Assembly: GCF_008386695.1 (NCBI RefSeq)
Contig: NZ_VUOC01000003.1
Coordinates: 358,421-422,420, forward strand
Reading direction: 5' to 3'
Source: Chitinophaga agrisoli
GTDB lineage: Bacteria; Bacteroidota; Bacteroidia; Chitinophagales; Chitinophagaceae
Length of the DNA: 64,000 nt
Shown here piece after piece: positions 26,515 to 34,033 of the stretch (the stretch's first letter is position 1; the number at the start of each line of letters is the position of its first letter). The position numbers were made by a program, and so were the translations under genes. Below the pieces are notes generated by a model that was not told where the DNA came from, did not search any database, and saw only the letters and a program-made list of their open reading frames with translations.

Positions 26515-26570
26515 CCAAATTCCAGGTTCCAGATTCCGGTTACGGTATCTGGAATTTGGAGTTTGGAATG
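26515..26570. repeat. Inverted heptad word array (TGGAAxx) after rpsK
   Basis: Eight successive 7-nt words: CCAAATT, CCAGGTT, CCAGATT, CCGGTTA, CGGTATC, TGGAATT, TGGAGTT, TGGAATG. The first three are reverse complements of the TGGAAxx word, so the array folds into a long hairpin. Confidence 0.7.
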
Positions 26571-26658
26571 TATACTTTTAATGACATTGGGTGTATGATC
26601 AGGTTTAAGATTTTTTGAAGATCATACATCGTAACTAAAAAATCTAACAAATAACAAC

Positions 26659-27264
26659 ATGGCAAGGTACACAGGACCAAAGACCAAGATCTCCAGGATT
26701 TTTGGCGAACCCATTTTAGGTAATGGCAAGTATTTAGGTAAGAACAGCAACCCTCCCGGTCAGCATGGCGCAACCCGCAAACGTAAACAGCTGGGTGAAT
26801 ACGCACTGCAGCTGCGTGAAAAGCAAAAAGCAAAATACACTTATGGTGTACTCGAGCGCCAGTTTGCTAACCTGTTCGAAGAGGCTAACCGCCGTAAAGG
26901 TGTAACCGGTGAAGTATTGATCAAACTGCTGGAAGCACGTCTTGACAACACCGTATTCCGTCTGGGTATCGCTCCTTCCCGCCCGGCTGCCCGTCAGCTG
27001 GTGTCCCACAAACACATCACTGTTAACGGCGAAGTAGTAAATATCCCTTCCTATCAGCTGAAGCCCGGTGACAGCATCGGTCTGAAACCCAAAACTGCCG
27101 GCAATACCGCTTTAACCAGCGTTATCCGTGGTAAGAACCCCAAATTCAGCTGGCTGGATTGGAACGAAAAGGAAAACAGAGGTACTTTCATCGCCTATCC
27201 GGAAAGAGAGAGCGTTCCTGAGAATATCAAGGAACAACTGATAGTGGAATTGTACTCTAAATAA
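26659..27264 (+). CDS. rpsD: 30S ribosomal protein S4
   Basis: S4 is a primary 16S-binding protein and in E. coli represses the alpha operon. The 201-residue product has [49 protein letters not shown] and the S4 RNA-binding domain [34 protein letters not shown]. No zinc-binding Cys are present at the N-terminus. Confidence 0.98.
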   Translation: MARYTGPKTKISRIFGEPILGNGKYLGKNSNPPGQHGATRKRKQLGEYALQLREKQKAKYTYGVLERQFANLFEEANRRKGVTGEVLIKLLEARLDNTVFRLGIAPSRPAARQLVSHKHITVNGEVVNIPSYQLKPGDSIGLKPKTAGNTALTSVIRGKNPKFSWLDWNEKENRGTFIAYPERESVPENIKEQLIVELYSK

Positions 27265-27287
27265 TAACAACTAAACTTCATATCTCA

Positions 27288-28283
27288 ATGGCAATTCTTA
27301 ATTTTCAAAAGCCTGATAAGATCGTTTTGCAGAAGTCAACCGACTTTGAAGCTCAATTCGAATTCCGGCCGTTAGAACCAGGTTACGGTGTGACCATCGG
27401 TAATGCGCTGCGTCGCGTGCTGTTGTCATCGTTAGAGGGCTATGCCATTGTGGGAATAAAGATAGAAGGTGCAGACCACGAGTTTGCCACCCTCAAAGGT
27501 GTTACCGAAGACGTTACCGAGATCATCCTCAACCTGAAGCAGGTACGTTTTAAGAAGATCGTGGAAAATGAAGTGAATAACGAAAAGATCCAGATCTCCA
27601 TCAAAGGTAAGACCGAGTTCCGGGCTGATATGATCGAAAAAGCCACCAGCGCTTTCCAGATCATGAATCCCGAGCTGCTGATCTGTACGCTGGATCCTTC
27701 CGCCAAACTGGATATTGAGTTAACTATCGGCAAAGGCCGTGGTTATGTGCCGGCAGAAGAAAACAAGCCTAAGGATGCCGTTTTTGGCTATATAGCCATC
27801 GACTCTATCTTTACCCCCATCAAAAATGTAAAGTACAGCATCGAAAATACCCGTGTGGAACAAAAGACCGACTATGAGAAGTTGATCATGGAACTGGCTA
27901 CCGATGGTACCATCCACCCGGAAGAAGCTGTAAAACAGGCCTCCCGCATCCTGATCCAGCACCTGATGATCATAACTGATGAAAACATCAGCTTTGATAC
28001 TAAGGATACTGAGAAAGAAGATGTAGTGGACGAACAGACCCTGCAGCTGCGTAAGATCCTGAAAACGCCGCTGGAAGACCTGGACCTGAGCGTACGTGCG
28101 TTCAACTGCTTAAAAGCTGCTAAGATCAACTCCCTGAGCGAGCTGGTACAGTATGAGCAGGAAGAACTGATGAAATTCAGGAACTTTGGTCAGAAATCCC
28201 TGAGCGAGATTGAGCAAGTGCTGAACGAAAGGGGCCTGCATTTTGGTATGGACCTGTCCAAACTGAAACTGGAAGAAGAATAA
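27288..28283 (+). CDS. rpoA: DNA-directed RNA polymerase subunit alpha
   Basis: The alpha dimer is the assembly platform of RNA polymerase. The 331-residue product has the N-terminal dimerisation domain ([37 protein letters not shown]) and the C-terminal DNA- and activator-binding domain (about 255-320, [48 protein letters not shown]). It starts 23 bp after rpsD. Confidence 0.98.
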   Translation: MAILNFQKPDKIVLQKSTDFEAQFEFRPLEPGYGVTIGNALRRVLLSSLEGYAIVGIKIEGADHEFATLKGVTEDVTEIILNLKQVRFKKIVENEVNNEKIQISIKGKTEFRADMIEKATSAFQIMNPELLICTLDPSAKLDIELTIGKGRGYVPAEENKPKDAVFGYIAIDSIFTPIKNVKYSIENTRVEQKTDYEKLIMELATDGTIHPEEAVKQASRILIQHLMIITDENISFDTKDTEKEDVVDEQTLQLRKILKTPLEDLDLSVRAFNCLKAAKINSLSELVQYEQEELMKFRNFGQKSLSEIEQVLNERGLHFGMDLSKLKLEEE

Positions 28284-28288
28284 TCAGT

Positions 28289-28323
28289 AATAACGGATGA
28301 TCCATTACGGGTCATCCATTATT
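28289..28323 (+). promoter_or_regulatory. Hairpin between rpoA and rplQ
   Basis: AATAA-C-GGATGA pairs with TCATCC-A-TTATT (one mismatch). It lies 6 nt after the rpoA stop and has only a weak T-rich tail. Confidence 0.4.
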
Positions 28324-28385
28324 CATTTTATAACAAGTACCCTGTAATTCCTGACACGGTATAGGGGAATCAAAAACAAAACGTC

Positions 28386-28874
28386 ATGCGTCACGGAGTA
28401 AAATTGAACAAGCTGAGCAGAACTGCTGCTCACCGCAAAAGCCTCATGTCCAATCTGGCTTGCGAACTGATCGCCCACAAGCGTATCACTACCACCCTTG
28501 CTAAAGCAAAATCCCTGCGTGTATACGTAGAGCCGCTGCTGACCAGGGCTAAAGCCGACAGCACTCACAACCGCAGGATCATCTTCGGATACCTGCAGGA
28601 TAAAGAAGCCATCAAGGAATTGTTTGGCGTGATCAGCGAAAAGATCGCTACCCGTCCCGGCGGTTACACCCGTATCATTAAGCTGGGTAAACGTGTGGGC
28701 GATAACGCTGAAACTGCGCTGATCGAACTGGTTGACTTTAACGAGATCTATGGCAAAACCACAGAAAAGGCTCCCGCTAAGAGGACCCGTCGTGCTGGTG
28801 GTAGTAAGAAAAAAGCAGAAGGCGCTGAAGAAGCTCCGGCAGCTGACAAGAAAGAAGAGAAAGCAGCTGAGTAG
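28386..28874 (+). CDS. rplQ: 50S ribosomal protein L17 with Lys/Glu/Ala tail
   Basis: L17 is a 50S protein near the tunnel exit. The core ([45 protein letters not shown] ... [27 protein letters not shown]) is followed by a tail of about 36 low-complexity residues rich in Lys, Glu and Ala ([22 protein letters not shown] end), common in Bacteroidota. It closes the ribosomal cluster and is followed by a terminator. Confidence 0.97.
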   Translation: MRHGVKLNKLSRTAAHRKSLMSNLACELIAHKRITTTLAKAKSLRVYVEPLLTRAKADSTHNRRIIFGYLQDKEAIKELFGVISEKIATRPGGYTRIIKLGKRVGDNAETALIELVDFNEIYGKTTEKAPAKRTRRAGGSKKKAEGAEEAPAADKKEEKAAE

Positions 28875-28895
28875 TAATCAATTGCTTGAAATCAT

Positions 28896-28929
28896 AGAAA
28901 GGGCAAGGTGTATACCTTGCTCTTTTTTT
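28896..28929 (+). terminator. Terminator of the ribosomal cluster
   Basis: AAAGGGCAAGGT pairs with ACCTTGCTCTTT around GTAT and continues into a run of seven T. Confidence 0.85.
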
Positions 28930-29008
28930 ATGCACATACGGCTGGCAGGCTTGAATTAGATTGTAGTTTTTTGTAATATAGCGCCCTGAATTCCTAATAC
29001 CCTGTCCT

Positions 29009-29833
29009 ATGAATTACCTGCAATGTCAGCCCTGCGGACATTATAATGTCTTAAGATCCGAATTCCTTACCTTTTGCGAACAATGTGGTAAGAAACTGCC
29101 CTACACATTTGCGGATTGGAAACAGAAGTACCCGGAAGGGGATTTCCATACTTACCAACAGGAAGTATCCATTTACATAGAAGACGAAACGCCTGCCAAA
29201 CCCAACTGGATGCAGCAATACCTGTGGCCTGCAGGGCGCCGGGGCATTATGCTGGCCATTGTGCTCGTATGCGCATTGGTGGCGGTAGCAGGCACCTATT
29301 TTGGCAAACAGGCGGTATTGGGGTGGGTATACCCGAAAGTGGCCAAATCCTGGCTGTATACCTCCTGGGAGACCGTTACTATCGGCCGGCAGGCCATAGA
29401 AATAAGCACACCGGTACATATGGGCGTGAATGATAAGGCCCTGAACCCGGACCTGGCCAATATGGTGGAATATGCCAAAAGCTACCGCAACCGTGATGAC
29501 GCCGGTATGCAAATAACCGTGGATATGTTCAGCTACCGGGAAACGGCCTCCAATAACCTGGACGATGCTGCTACCATGACGACCAGGACCATGCAAACCG
29601 AGCCCGGCGTATCCGATATGCAAATAGAATCCCACCCTTTACCTCAAACAAACATACAAGGGGTGATGCAGGAAGGCACCTATTTATTTAAAAATGCCGT
29701 GCGGCTCTCTTTTTATAACCTGGTAATGGTGCGGGGCCAAAACCGCTGGCTGGTGAGTATCCGCTACCGGGCAGATGATACCAATGGCCAGGAGATCGCC
29801 AAACGGGTATTTAACTCTGTGAAGGTGAAATAA
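29009..29833 (+). CDS. Membrane protein with N-terminal zinc ribbon, function unknown
   Basis: The 274-residue product begins with a CxxC...CxxC zinc ribbon (CQPCGHYN and CEQCGKK, residues about 6-27), then a cytoplasmic linker, one transmembrane helix (RGIMLAIVLVCALVAVAGTYF, about 78-98) and an extracytoplasmic domain of about 175 residues. That domain has no motif I recognise. The layout (cytosolic zinc ribbon, one helix, outer domain) resembles zinc-ribbon membrane proteins of unknown role. It has its own terminator at 29,869. Confidence 0.65.
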   Translation: MNYLQCQPCGHYNVLRSEFLTFCEQCGKKLPYTFADWKQKYPEGDFHTYQQEVSIYIEDETPAKPNWMQQYLWPAGRRGIMLAIVLVCALVAVAGTYFGKQAVLGWVYPKVAKSWLYTSWETVTIGRQAIEISTPVHMGVNDKALNPDLANMVEYAKSYRNRDDAGMQITVDMFSYRETASNNLDDAATMTTRTMQTEPGVSDMQIESHPLPQTNIQGVMQEGTYLFKNAVRLSFYNLVMVRGQNRWLVSIRYRADDTNGQEIAKRVFNSVKVK

Positions 29834-29868
29834 TTGAAGAATAGTTAGTAAGAAATAGTAAATATTTA

Positions 29869-29925
29869 TTAAGGATGCAGGAATATTGGTTAAAATGCCG
29901 GGAATCTGCATCCTTAATTATTTAA
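29869..29925 (+). terminator. Terminator after the zinc-ribbon protein
   Basis: TTAAGGATGCAG (29869-29880) pairs perfectly with CTGCATCCTTAA (29906-29917), followed by an AT-rich, T-containing tail. Confidence 0.65.
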
Positions 29926-29957
29926 TCTTTAATTATTAGCTGTTATTCGCTAATTTT
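29915..29957 (+). repeat. Heptad word array (TAATxxx) running into the carA promoter
   Basis: TAATTAT(T), TAATCTT, TAATTAT, TAGCTGT, TATTCGC, TAATTTT follow one another. The last word plus G is the -7 element of carA. Confidence 0.6.
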
Positions 29958-29958
29958 G
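29951..29958 (+). promoter_or_regulatory. carA promoter (-7 element)
   Basis: TAATTTTG matches TAnnTTTG; a T-rich -33 (CTTTA, around 29,927-29,931) lies 19-20 nt upstream. The carA start codon is 33 nt after it. Confidence 0.7.
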
Positions 29959-29990
29959 CACGATTTTTTAAAAAGAGTCAGTAAAGAACA

Positions 29991-31100
29991 ATGCCTCACA
30001 CAAAACCCAGCCAACCTGCCATATTGTTGTTAGACGACGGCACGGTTTATCATGGAAAAGCTTTTGGTAAGATTGGTACTGCCGCCGGGGAGCTTTGCTT
30101 CAATACCGGTATGACGGGGTACCAGGAAGTATTTACTGATCCTTCCTATAAGGGTCAGGTCCTCATCATGAATAACTGCTACGTGGGTAACTACGGTACC
30201 AAGCAGGACGATGTGGAGAGTAGCAGTGTAAAGATCAGTGCGCTGATCTGTAAGAATATAGCGCACAACTACTCCCGTAAGATGGCGGACGCTTCCCTGG
30301 AAAAATTCCTGGGGGATAATAACCTGGTGGCTATACATGATGTAGACACCCGTGCGCTGGTATCGCATATACGCAGCAAAGGGGCAATGAACTGCATCAT
30401 TTCTTCTGAGATCCTGGATGTGGAACAGCTGAAGGTGCAATTGGCCAAGGTGCCTTCCATGGAAGGATTAGCCTTGTGCGCAGAGGTATCCACAAAAGAA
30501 GCTTATAACATTGGCGATCCCGCCGCTAATATCCGTATAGCCGTGCTGGATAACGGCGTAAAGCGGAATATGTTGAAATGTTTGTCTGAGAAAGGCGCAT
30601 ACCTGCAGGTGTTTCCGACTGCCACTACTTTTGAGGAGTGCGAACAGTTTAAACCGCATGCTTATTTTATATCCAATGGTCCTGGCGACCCCGCGCCGCT
30701 GACCTATGCGGTAGATACGGTTAAAAAAGTACTAGCAGCAAACAGGCCGTTGTTCGGTATCTGTCTTGGCCACCAGTTATTGGCTATGGCTAATGACATT
30801 CCTACCTATAAAATGCACCATGGTCACCGTGGGTTAAACCACCCGGTAAAGAACCTGGCTACGGGCCGTTGTGAGATCACCACCCAGAACCATGGTTTTG
30901 CGGTAGATCCCAAAGCGATTGCCGCTAATGAAAATGTAGAGGTAACGCATGTGAACCTGAATGATGGCTCTATAGAAGGGATCCGTGTGAAGAACAAGCC
31001 GGCGTTTTCTGTGCAGTACCATCCGGAGTCCACACCCGGTCCATATGACTCCCGTTATCTCTTTGACGATTTCTTCAAGATGATAGGAGAGTACATGTAA
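29991..31100 (+). CDS. carA: Carbamoyl-phosphate synthase small (glutaminase) subunit
   Basis: Hydrolyses glutamine and passes ammonia to CarB for carbamoyl phosphate, the entry to pyrimidines and arginine. The 369-residue product has the N-terminal CarA domain (FGKIGTAAGELCFNTGMTGYQEVFTDPSY) and a class I glutaminase domain with nucleophile Cys258 in FGICLGHQ and His344/Glu346 in QYHPEST. carB is not in the window. It has its own promoter and terminator. Confidence 0.97.
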   Translation: MPHTKPSQPAILLLDDGTVYHGKAFGKIGTAAGELCFNTGMTGYQEVFTDPSYKGQVLIMNNCYVGNYGTKQDDVESSSVKISALICKNIAHNYSRKMADASLEKFLGDNNLVAIHDVDTRALVSHIRSKGAMNCIISSEILDVEQLKVQLAKVPSMEGLALCAEVSTKEAYNIGDPAANIRIAVLDNGVKRNMLKCLSEKGAYLQVFPTATTFEECEQFKPHAYFISNGPGDPAPLTYAVDTVKKVLAANRPLFGICLGHQLLAMANDIPTYKMHHGHRGLNHPVKNLATGRCEITTQNHGFAVDPKAIAANENVEVTHVNLNDGSIEGIRVKNKPAFSVQYHPESTPGPYDSRYLFDDFFKMIGEYM

Positions 31101-31131
31101 TTATACATATACATAAGACTATTATAACCAG

Positions 31132-31162
31132 AACGGTCCCGATGATTCGGGACCGTTGTTTT
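31132..31162 (+). terminator. carA terminator
   Basis: AACGGTCCCG pairs perfectly with CGGGACCGTT around ATGATT, then GTTTT. Immediately followed by the first AATTCCACGTTATGAAAA copy. Confidence 0.8.
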
Positions 31163-31180
31163 AATTCCACGTTATGAAAA
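31163..31180. repeat. 18-bp direct repeat, copy 1
   Basis: AATTCCACGTTATGAAAA, identical to 31374-31391. Both copies directly follow a hairpin starting ACGG and ending CCGT. Confidence 0.7.
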
Positions 31181-31340
31181 CAAGCAGATGGGTTTACGTC
31201 CCACAGAAAATGGGACAGGCACATCGCCGTTTCATGAGGAACAAAAATGAGAAAAAAATTTAATTACAGGTGATTACAAGTGATGAAGCGGCATTTCTGG
31301 CCGATAAATGGACTAAAATGAGGGGTTAGGACAAAAAAAT

Positions 31341-31362
31341 ACGGCTCTGTGAACAGAGCCGT
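31341..31362 (-). terminator. Minus-strand terminator hairpin
   Basis: ACGGCTCTG pairs with CAGAGCCGT around TGAA. The A run at 31332-31339 gives a U tract on the minus strand. Confidence 0.65.
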
Positions 31363-31373
31363 TTGCCTTTATA

Positions 31374-31391
31374 AATTCCACGTTATGAAAA
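31374..31391. repeat. 18-bp direct repeat, copy 2
   Basis: AATTCCACGTTATGAAAA, identical to 31163-31180, 211 bp apart; flanking sequences differ apart from the preceding hairpin design. Confidence 0.7.
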
Positions 31392-31894
31392 ACTGATACA
31401 AAAATACGATATTTTGCTAAAACGTTTTAGTTAATTTTCGACTTTTTACACATCGCTGATAATTCTCTTCACTAACCACTAGAAGTCTCACTTTCACGAT
31501 AACGATGCAAAGGTCGGACCAAATAAACGTTTGTAAAAATTCTATTAGTTAAATTTTTCTTAAACAAATCGGAGTGTTCGCTTTTCCAACATCCGGAGCT
31601 TTTGTTTATCGCTTCACCTTTTCTCTGATCTCTCGCTATTTCGATAACAAAGATACGATGAAAATTGATTTAAAAAAGTATTTAGTCAAGTTTTTTTGGC
31701 TTTATGCACTAAAATAGATATATAGAATTAATTTTAATATATGTGTAAAGCAAAATAATTAACCTCCCAAAATCCTGGAACTAGTTCTTTGTTGCTGTAA
31801 ATCAAATAATTATGTTGCGGTTAACATATTTCTGTTCACTCTTGCTTTAGGGCCAAATAAAAAAGGCGGAAATATGTATCTTTTCGTAATATAA

Positions 31895-31939
31895 ACCCGA
31901 TCCTTGTAACCGGTTATTTTACAGGTGCAAAGATCGGGT
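31895..31939 (-). terminator. Hairpin downstream of the aminotransferase
   Basis: ACCCGATC (31895-31902) pairs with GATCGGGT (31932-31939), with a partial inner stem CTTGTAA/TTACAGG. It lies 55 bp beyond the minus-strand stop and has a moderate T-rich end on either strand. Confidence 0.5.
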
Positions 31940-31993
31940 ATTTTGTGTTGTAACTCATGTTATTATATTATGAACGGCGGCGCTGGCAGCGTA

Positions 31994-33223
31994 TTACCGG
32001 CTGCTTTCCTTAGCGTGCGCGGCTGATGCAACTGTACGACCGGGGTAGATCTCCAGCGCTTTTTCGAGGCATATCATGGCTTTAGCGATATCTTCTTTAT
32101 TTAGTACGTAAGCCATACGAACTTCCTGTTTACCCAGGCCGGCGGTGGCATAAAAACCGGTACCCGGCGCCATCATTACAGTTTGTTGCTCATGGGAGAA
32201 AGAATCCAGCAGCCATTGGCAGAATTTGTCTGCATCATCAATAGGTAAGCGGGCCATTGCGTAAAAAGCGCCGCCTGGATTAGGACAGAATACGCCCGGT
32301 ATATTATTCAGCTTTTCTACCAGCACATCGCGGCGGGCCAGGTATTCAGCCTTGATACCGTCAAAATAATCTGCCGGCAGGTCCACAGCTGCTTCGCCAG
32401 CTATCTGGGCAAAGGAGGGAGGGCTTAACCTGGCCTGTGCAAATTTCATTACAGCATCCAATACCTGCTGGTTTTTGGTTACCAGGGCGCCAATGCGGCC
32501 GCCACAAGCGCTGTAACGCTTAGAAATGGTATCCATTATTATTACATGGTTATCCATTCCCTCCAGGTTCATGGCGGAGAAGTGTGTGCCGGTATAGCAG
32601 AACTCCCGGTAGGCCTCGTCAGAGAAAAGGTAAAGGTTATACTTCAGGCATAATTGCTTTAGCACCTCCAGCTCTTCCTGGCTGTACAGGTAGCCGGTAG
32701 GGTTATTAGGGTTACAGATCAGGATTGCTTTGGTACGGGGCGTAATTGCCTGCTCAAACGCCTGCATGGCGGGCAATGCGAACCCGGTTTCGATATCTGC
32801 GGTGATAGTACGGATGCTAACGCCCGCCTCTACGGCAAAACCGTTGTAATTGGCGTAGAAGGGCTCCGGTACAATTACTTCATCGCCCGCATCCAGGCAG
32901 GCCATAAAGGAGAACAGTATGGCTTCTGAACCGCCTGTGGTAACGATGATCTGCTGGTGGTTTACCTGGATATCAAACCGTTCGTAGTAGGTTACCAGCT
33001 TACGGCGGTAACTTTCGTTGCCCGCACTGTGGCTGTATTCCAGCACTTTAAATTCTGAATGGCGTACCGCGTCCAAAATAGGTTTTGGTGTTTCTATGTC
33101 CGGTTGGCCAATATTCAGGTGGTAGACCTTCACGCCTTTTTTCTTGGCGGCTTCTGCATACGGCACTAATTTTCTGATAGGGGAGGGCGGCATCTGTTGC
33201 CCTCTCTGGCTAATGTCAGGCAT
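31994..33223 (-). CDS. Class I/II PLP-dependent aminotransferase (aspartate aminotransferase-like)
   Basis: The 409-residue product is a fold-type I aminotransferase: NPNNPTG (171-177), the Asp of SDEAY (202) that binds the PLP ring nitrogen, the Schiff-base Lys235 in DTISKRYSACGGRIG and a C-terminal Arg (GKQEVRMAYV) for the substrate carboxylate. Family members transfer amino groups between aspartate or aromatic amino acids and 2-oxoglutarate; the exact substrate is not clear. The C-terminal tail (about 390-409) is poorly ordered. A minus-strand promoter lies 23 bp upstream. Confidence 0.9.
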   Translation of the reverse strand: MPDISQRGQQMPPSPIRKLVPYAEAAKKKGVKVYHLNIGQPDIETPKPILDAVRHSEFKVLEYSHSAGNESYRRKLVTYYERFDIQVNHQQIIVTTGGSEAILFSFMACLDAGDEVIVPEPFYANYNGFAVEAGVSIRTITADIETGFALPAMQAFEQAITPRTKAILICNPNNPTGYLYSQEELEVLKQLCLKYNLYLFSDEAYREFCYTGTHFSAMNLEGMDNHVIIMDTISKRYSACGGRIGALVTKNQQVLDAVMKFAQARLSPPSFAQIAGEAAVDLPADYFDGIKAEYLARRDVLVEKLNNIPGVFCPNPGGAFYAMARLPIDDADKFCQWLLDSFSHEQQTVMMAPGTGFYATAGLGKQEVRMAYVLNKEDIAKAMICLEKALEIYPGRTVASAAHAKESSR

Positions 33224-33245
33224 TGTTTGGATGGTTTTGCGAATG

Positions 33246-33253
33246 CAAATGTA
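33246..33253 (-). promoter_or_regulatory. Aminotransferase promoter (-7 element)
   Basis: The minus strand reads TACATTTG here, a match to TAnnTTTG, giving a leader of about 16 nt. The -33 element is unclear. Confidence 0.55.
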
Positions 33254-33304
33254 GGCTAATGAGTTGATATGCTGAGAGAGGGGCCGGGGGATAAGCGGCA
33301 GGCA

Positions 33305-33340
33305 ATAAAAAAACCTTACAGCTTTTAAAACTGTAAGGTT
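33305..33340 (-). terminator. Terminator of the DUF1573 gene
   Basis: AACCTTACAG (33312-33321) pairs perfectly with CTGTAAGGTT (33331-33340). The A run to its left supplies a seven-U tract on the minus strand. Confidence 0.8.
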
Positions 33341-33415
33341 CTGTTGGTTGGATATATGTCCCGGGTACGCTTAACGCTATGCGTATGCGCCTACCGGAAC
33401 ATCAGTAATTAGTTT

Positions 33416-33823
33416 CTACTGTTCTACCGTTCCAGTCAGGTGCAGTTCTTTGTCCTGGTCGATGCCTTTGAACTTTACCCAGATTGTTTTGCTCTGCTGA
33501 CCTACGCCATTTGCACTGTAAGTAGCGGTCACTTTACCTTTTTTACCAGGTAAGATGGGCTCTTTAGTCCAGTTGGGGGTAGTGCAACCGCAGCTAGCGC
33601 GGGCAGCTTCCACCAGGATGGGTTCTTTTGCGTTGTTAGTAAACTCAAAATCAACAGTTACGGGTTTGTTGAGCTGGGTTTTACCAAAGTCAATTGATTC
33701 CTTGGTGAATTTCACCTTAGCGTCCACTGGGTTTCCCGTTCCGGAACCATTTTGAGCCTGGGCAAAAATAGCTGTAGTCAACAGCATGCTCGCAAATAGG
33801 GATAAGATAAACTTTTTCATCAT
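33416..33823 (-). CDS. Exported DUF1573 domain protein
   Basis: The 135-residue product has a signal peptide (ending IFAQAQ) and one DUF1573 domain, an immunoglobulin-like fold: KFTKESIDFGKTQLNKPVTVDFEFTNNAKEPILVEAARASCGCTTPNWTKEPILPGKKGKV. The CGCT motif is the family hallmark. The function is unknown; proteins of this type are abundant in the periplasm or outer surface of Bacteroidota. Monocistronic, with promoter (TAATTTTG on the minus strand, 33882-33889) and terminator. Confidence 0.88.
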   Translation of the reverse strand: MMKKFILSLFASMLLTTAIFAQAQNGSGTGNPVDAKVKFTKESIDFGKTQLNKPVTVDFEFTNNAKEPILVEAARASCGCTTPNWTKEPILPGKKGKVTATYSANGVGQQSKTIWVKFKGIDQDKELHLTGTVEQ

Positions 33824-33881
33824 GTATAGTTTGGTTTTAAACGGTTTCTGGTTAAAAAATGAATTTCGCTTAAATCAATAA

Positions 33882-33889
33882 CAAAATTA
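33882..33889 (-). promoter_or_regulatory. DUF1573 gene promoter (-7 element)
   Basis: The minus strand reads TAATTTTG, about 60 nt before the start codon. It forms a divergent pair with the promoter at 33,985-34,016. Confidence 0.55.
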
Positions 33890-33984
33890 CGGCCAAAAAT
33901 TGTTCAACTCTCAGCAAATTATTAAAATCTTCTTAAAAAAATCATTTTAATTTAAGAGCGGCATTTTCAGTAGGTTAGCAACTA

Positions 33985-34016
33985 TTTTTCAACTGTACAA
34001 ATTAACCTTACTTTTG
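33985..34016 (+). promoter_or_regulatory. Promoter of the 2-oxoacid dehydrogenase E1 gene
   Basis: TTTT (33985-33988), 20 nt, TACTTTTG (34009-34016). Transcription would start near 34,023. That is only about 11 nt before the first possible ATG (34034), so a later ATG (34058 or 34064) may be the real start. Confidence 0.7.
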
Positions 34017-34033
34017 CACTTTAACCAACAGGC

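Larger units (their letters stand above)
31332..31655 (-). ncRNA. Candidate minus-strand small RNA downstream of carA
   Basis: On the minus strand a -7 element TATCTTTG (31655-31648) is followed by about 280 nt without an ORF and then by a clean terminator (31362-31341, then seven U). A second -7-like TATTTTTG (31406-31399) would give a 60-nt version that starts just before the AATTCCACGTTATGAAAA copy (antisense CATAACGTGG). I do not recognise the RNA family; expression is inferred only from these signals. Confidence 0.3.
31101..31993. other. Long gene-free region between carA and the aminotransferase
   Basis: These 893 bp hold the carA terminator, two copies of a hairpin plus AATTCCACGTTATGAAAA module, several minus-strand TAnnTTTG elements and a hairpin at 31,895-31,939. 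No protein-coding frame is convincing. The part from 31,390 on is very AT-rich. Confidence 0.6.

Noticed and set aside
26055-26570. Word arrays considered as CRISPR
   Set aside because: The period is 7 or 8 nt and the words vary. There are no 20-40 bp repeats with unique spacers and no cas genes.
31174-31263. 29-codon ORF starting inside the first AATTCCACGTTATGAAAA copy
   Set aside because: In the second copy the same ATG is followed by a stop after three codons, so the repeat is not kept for coding.
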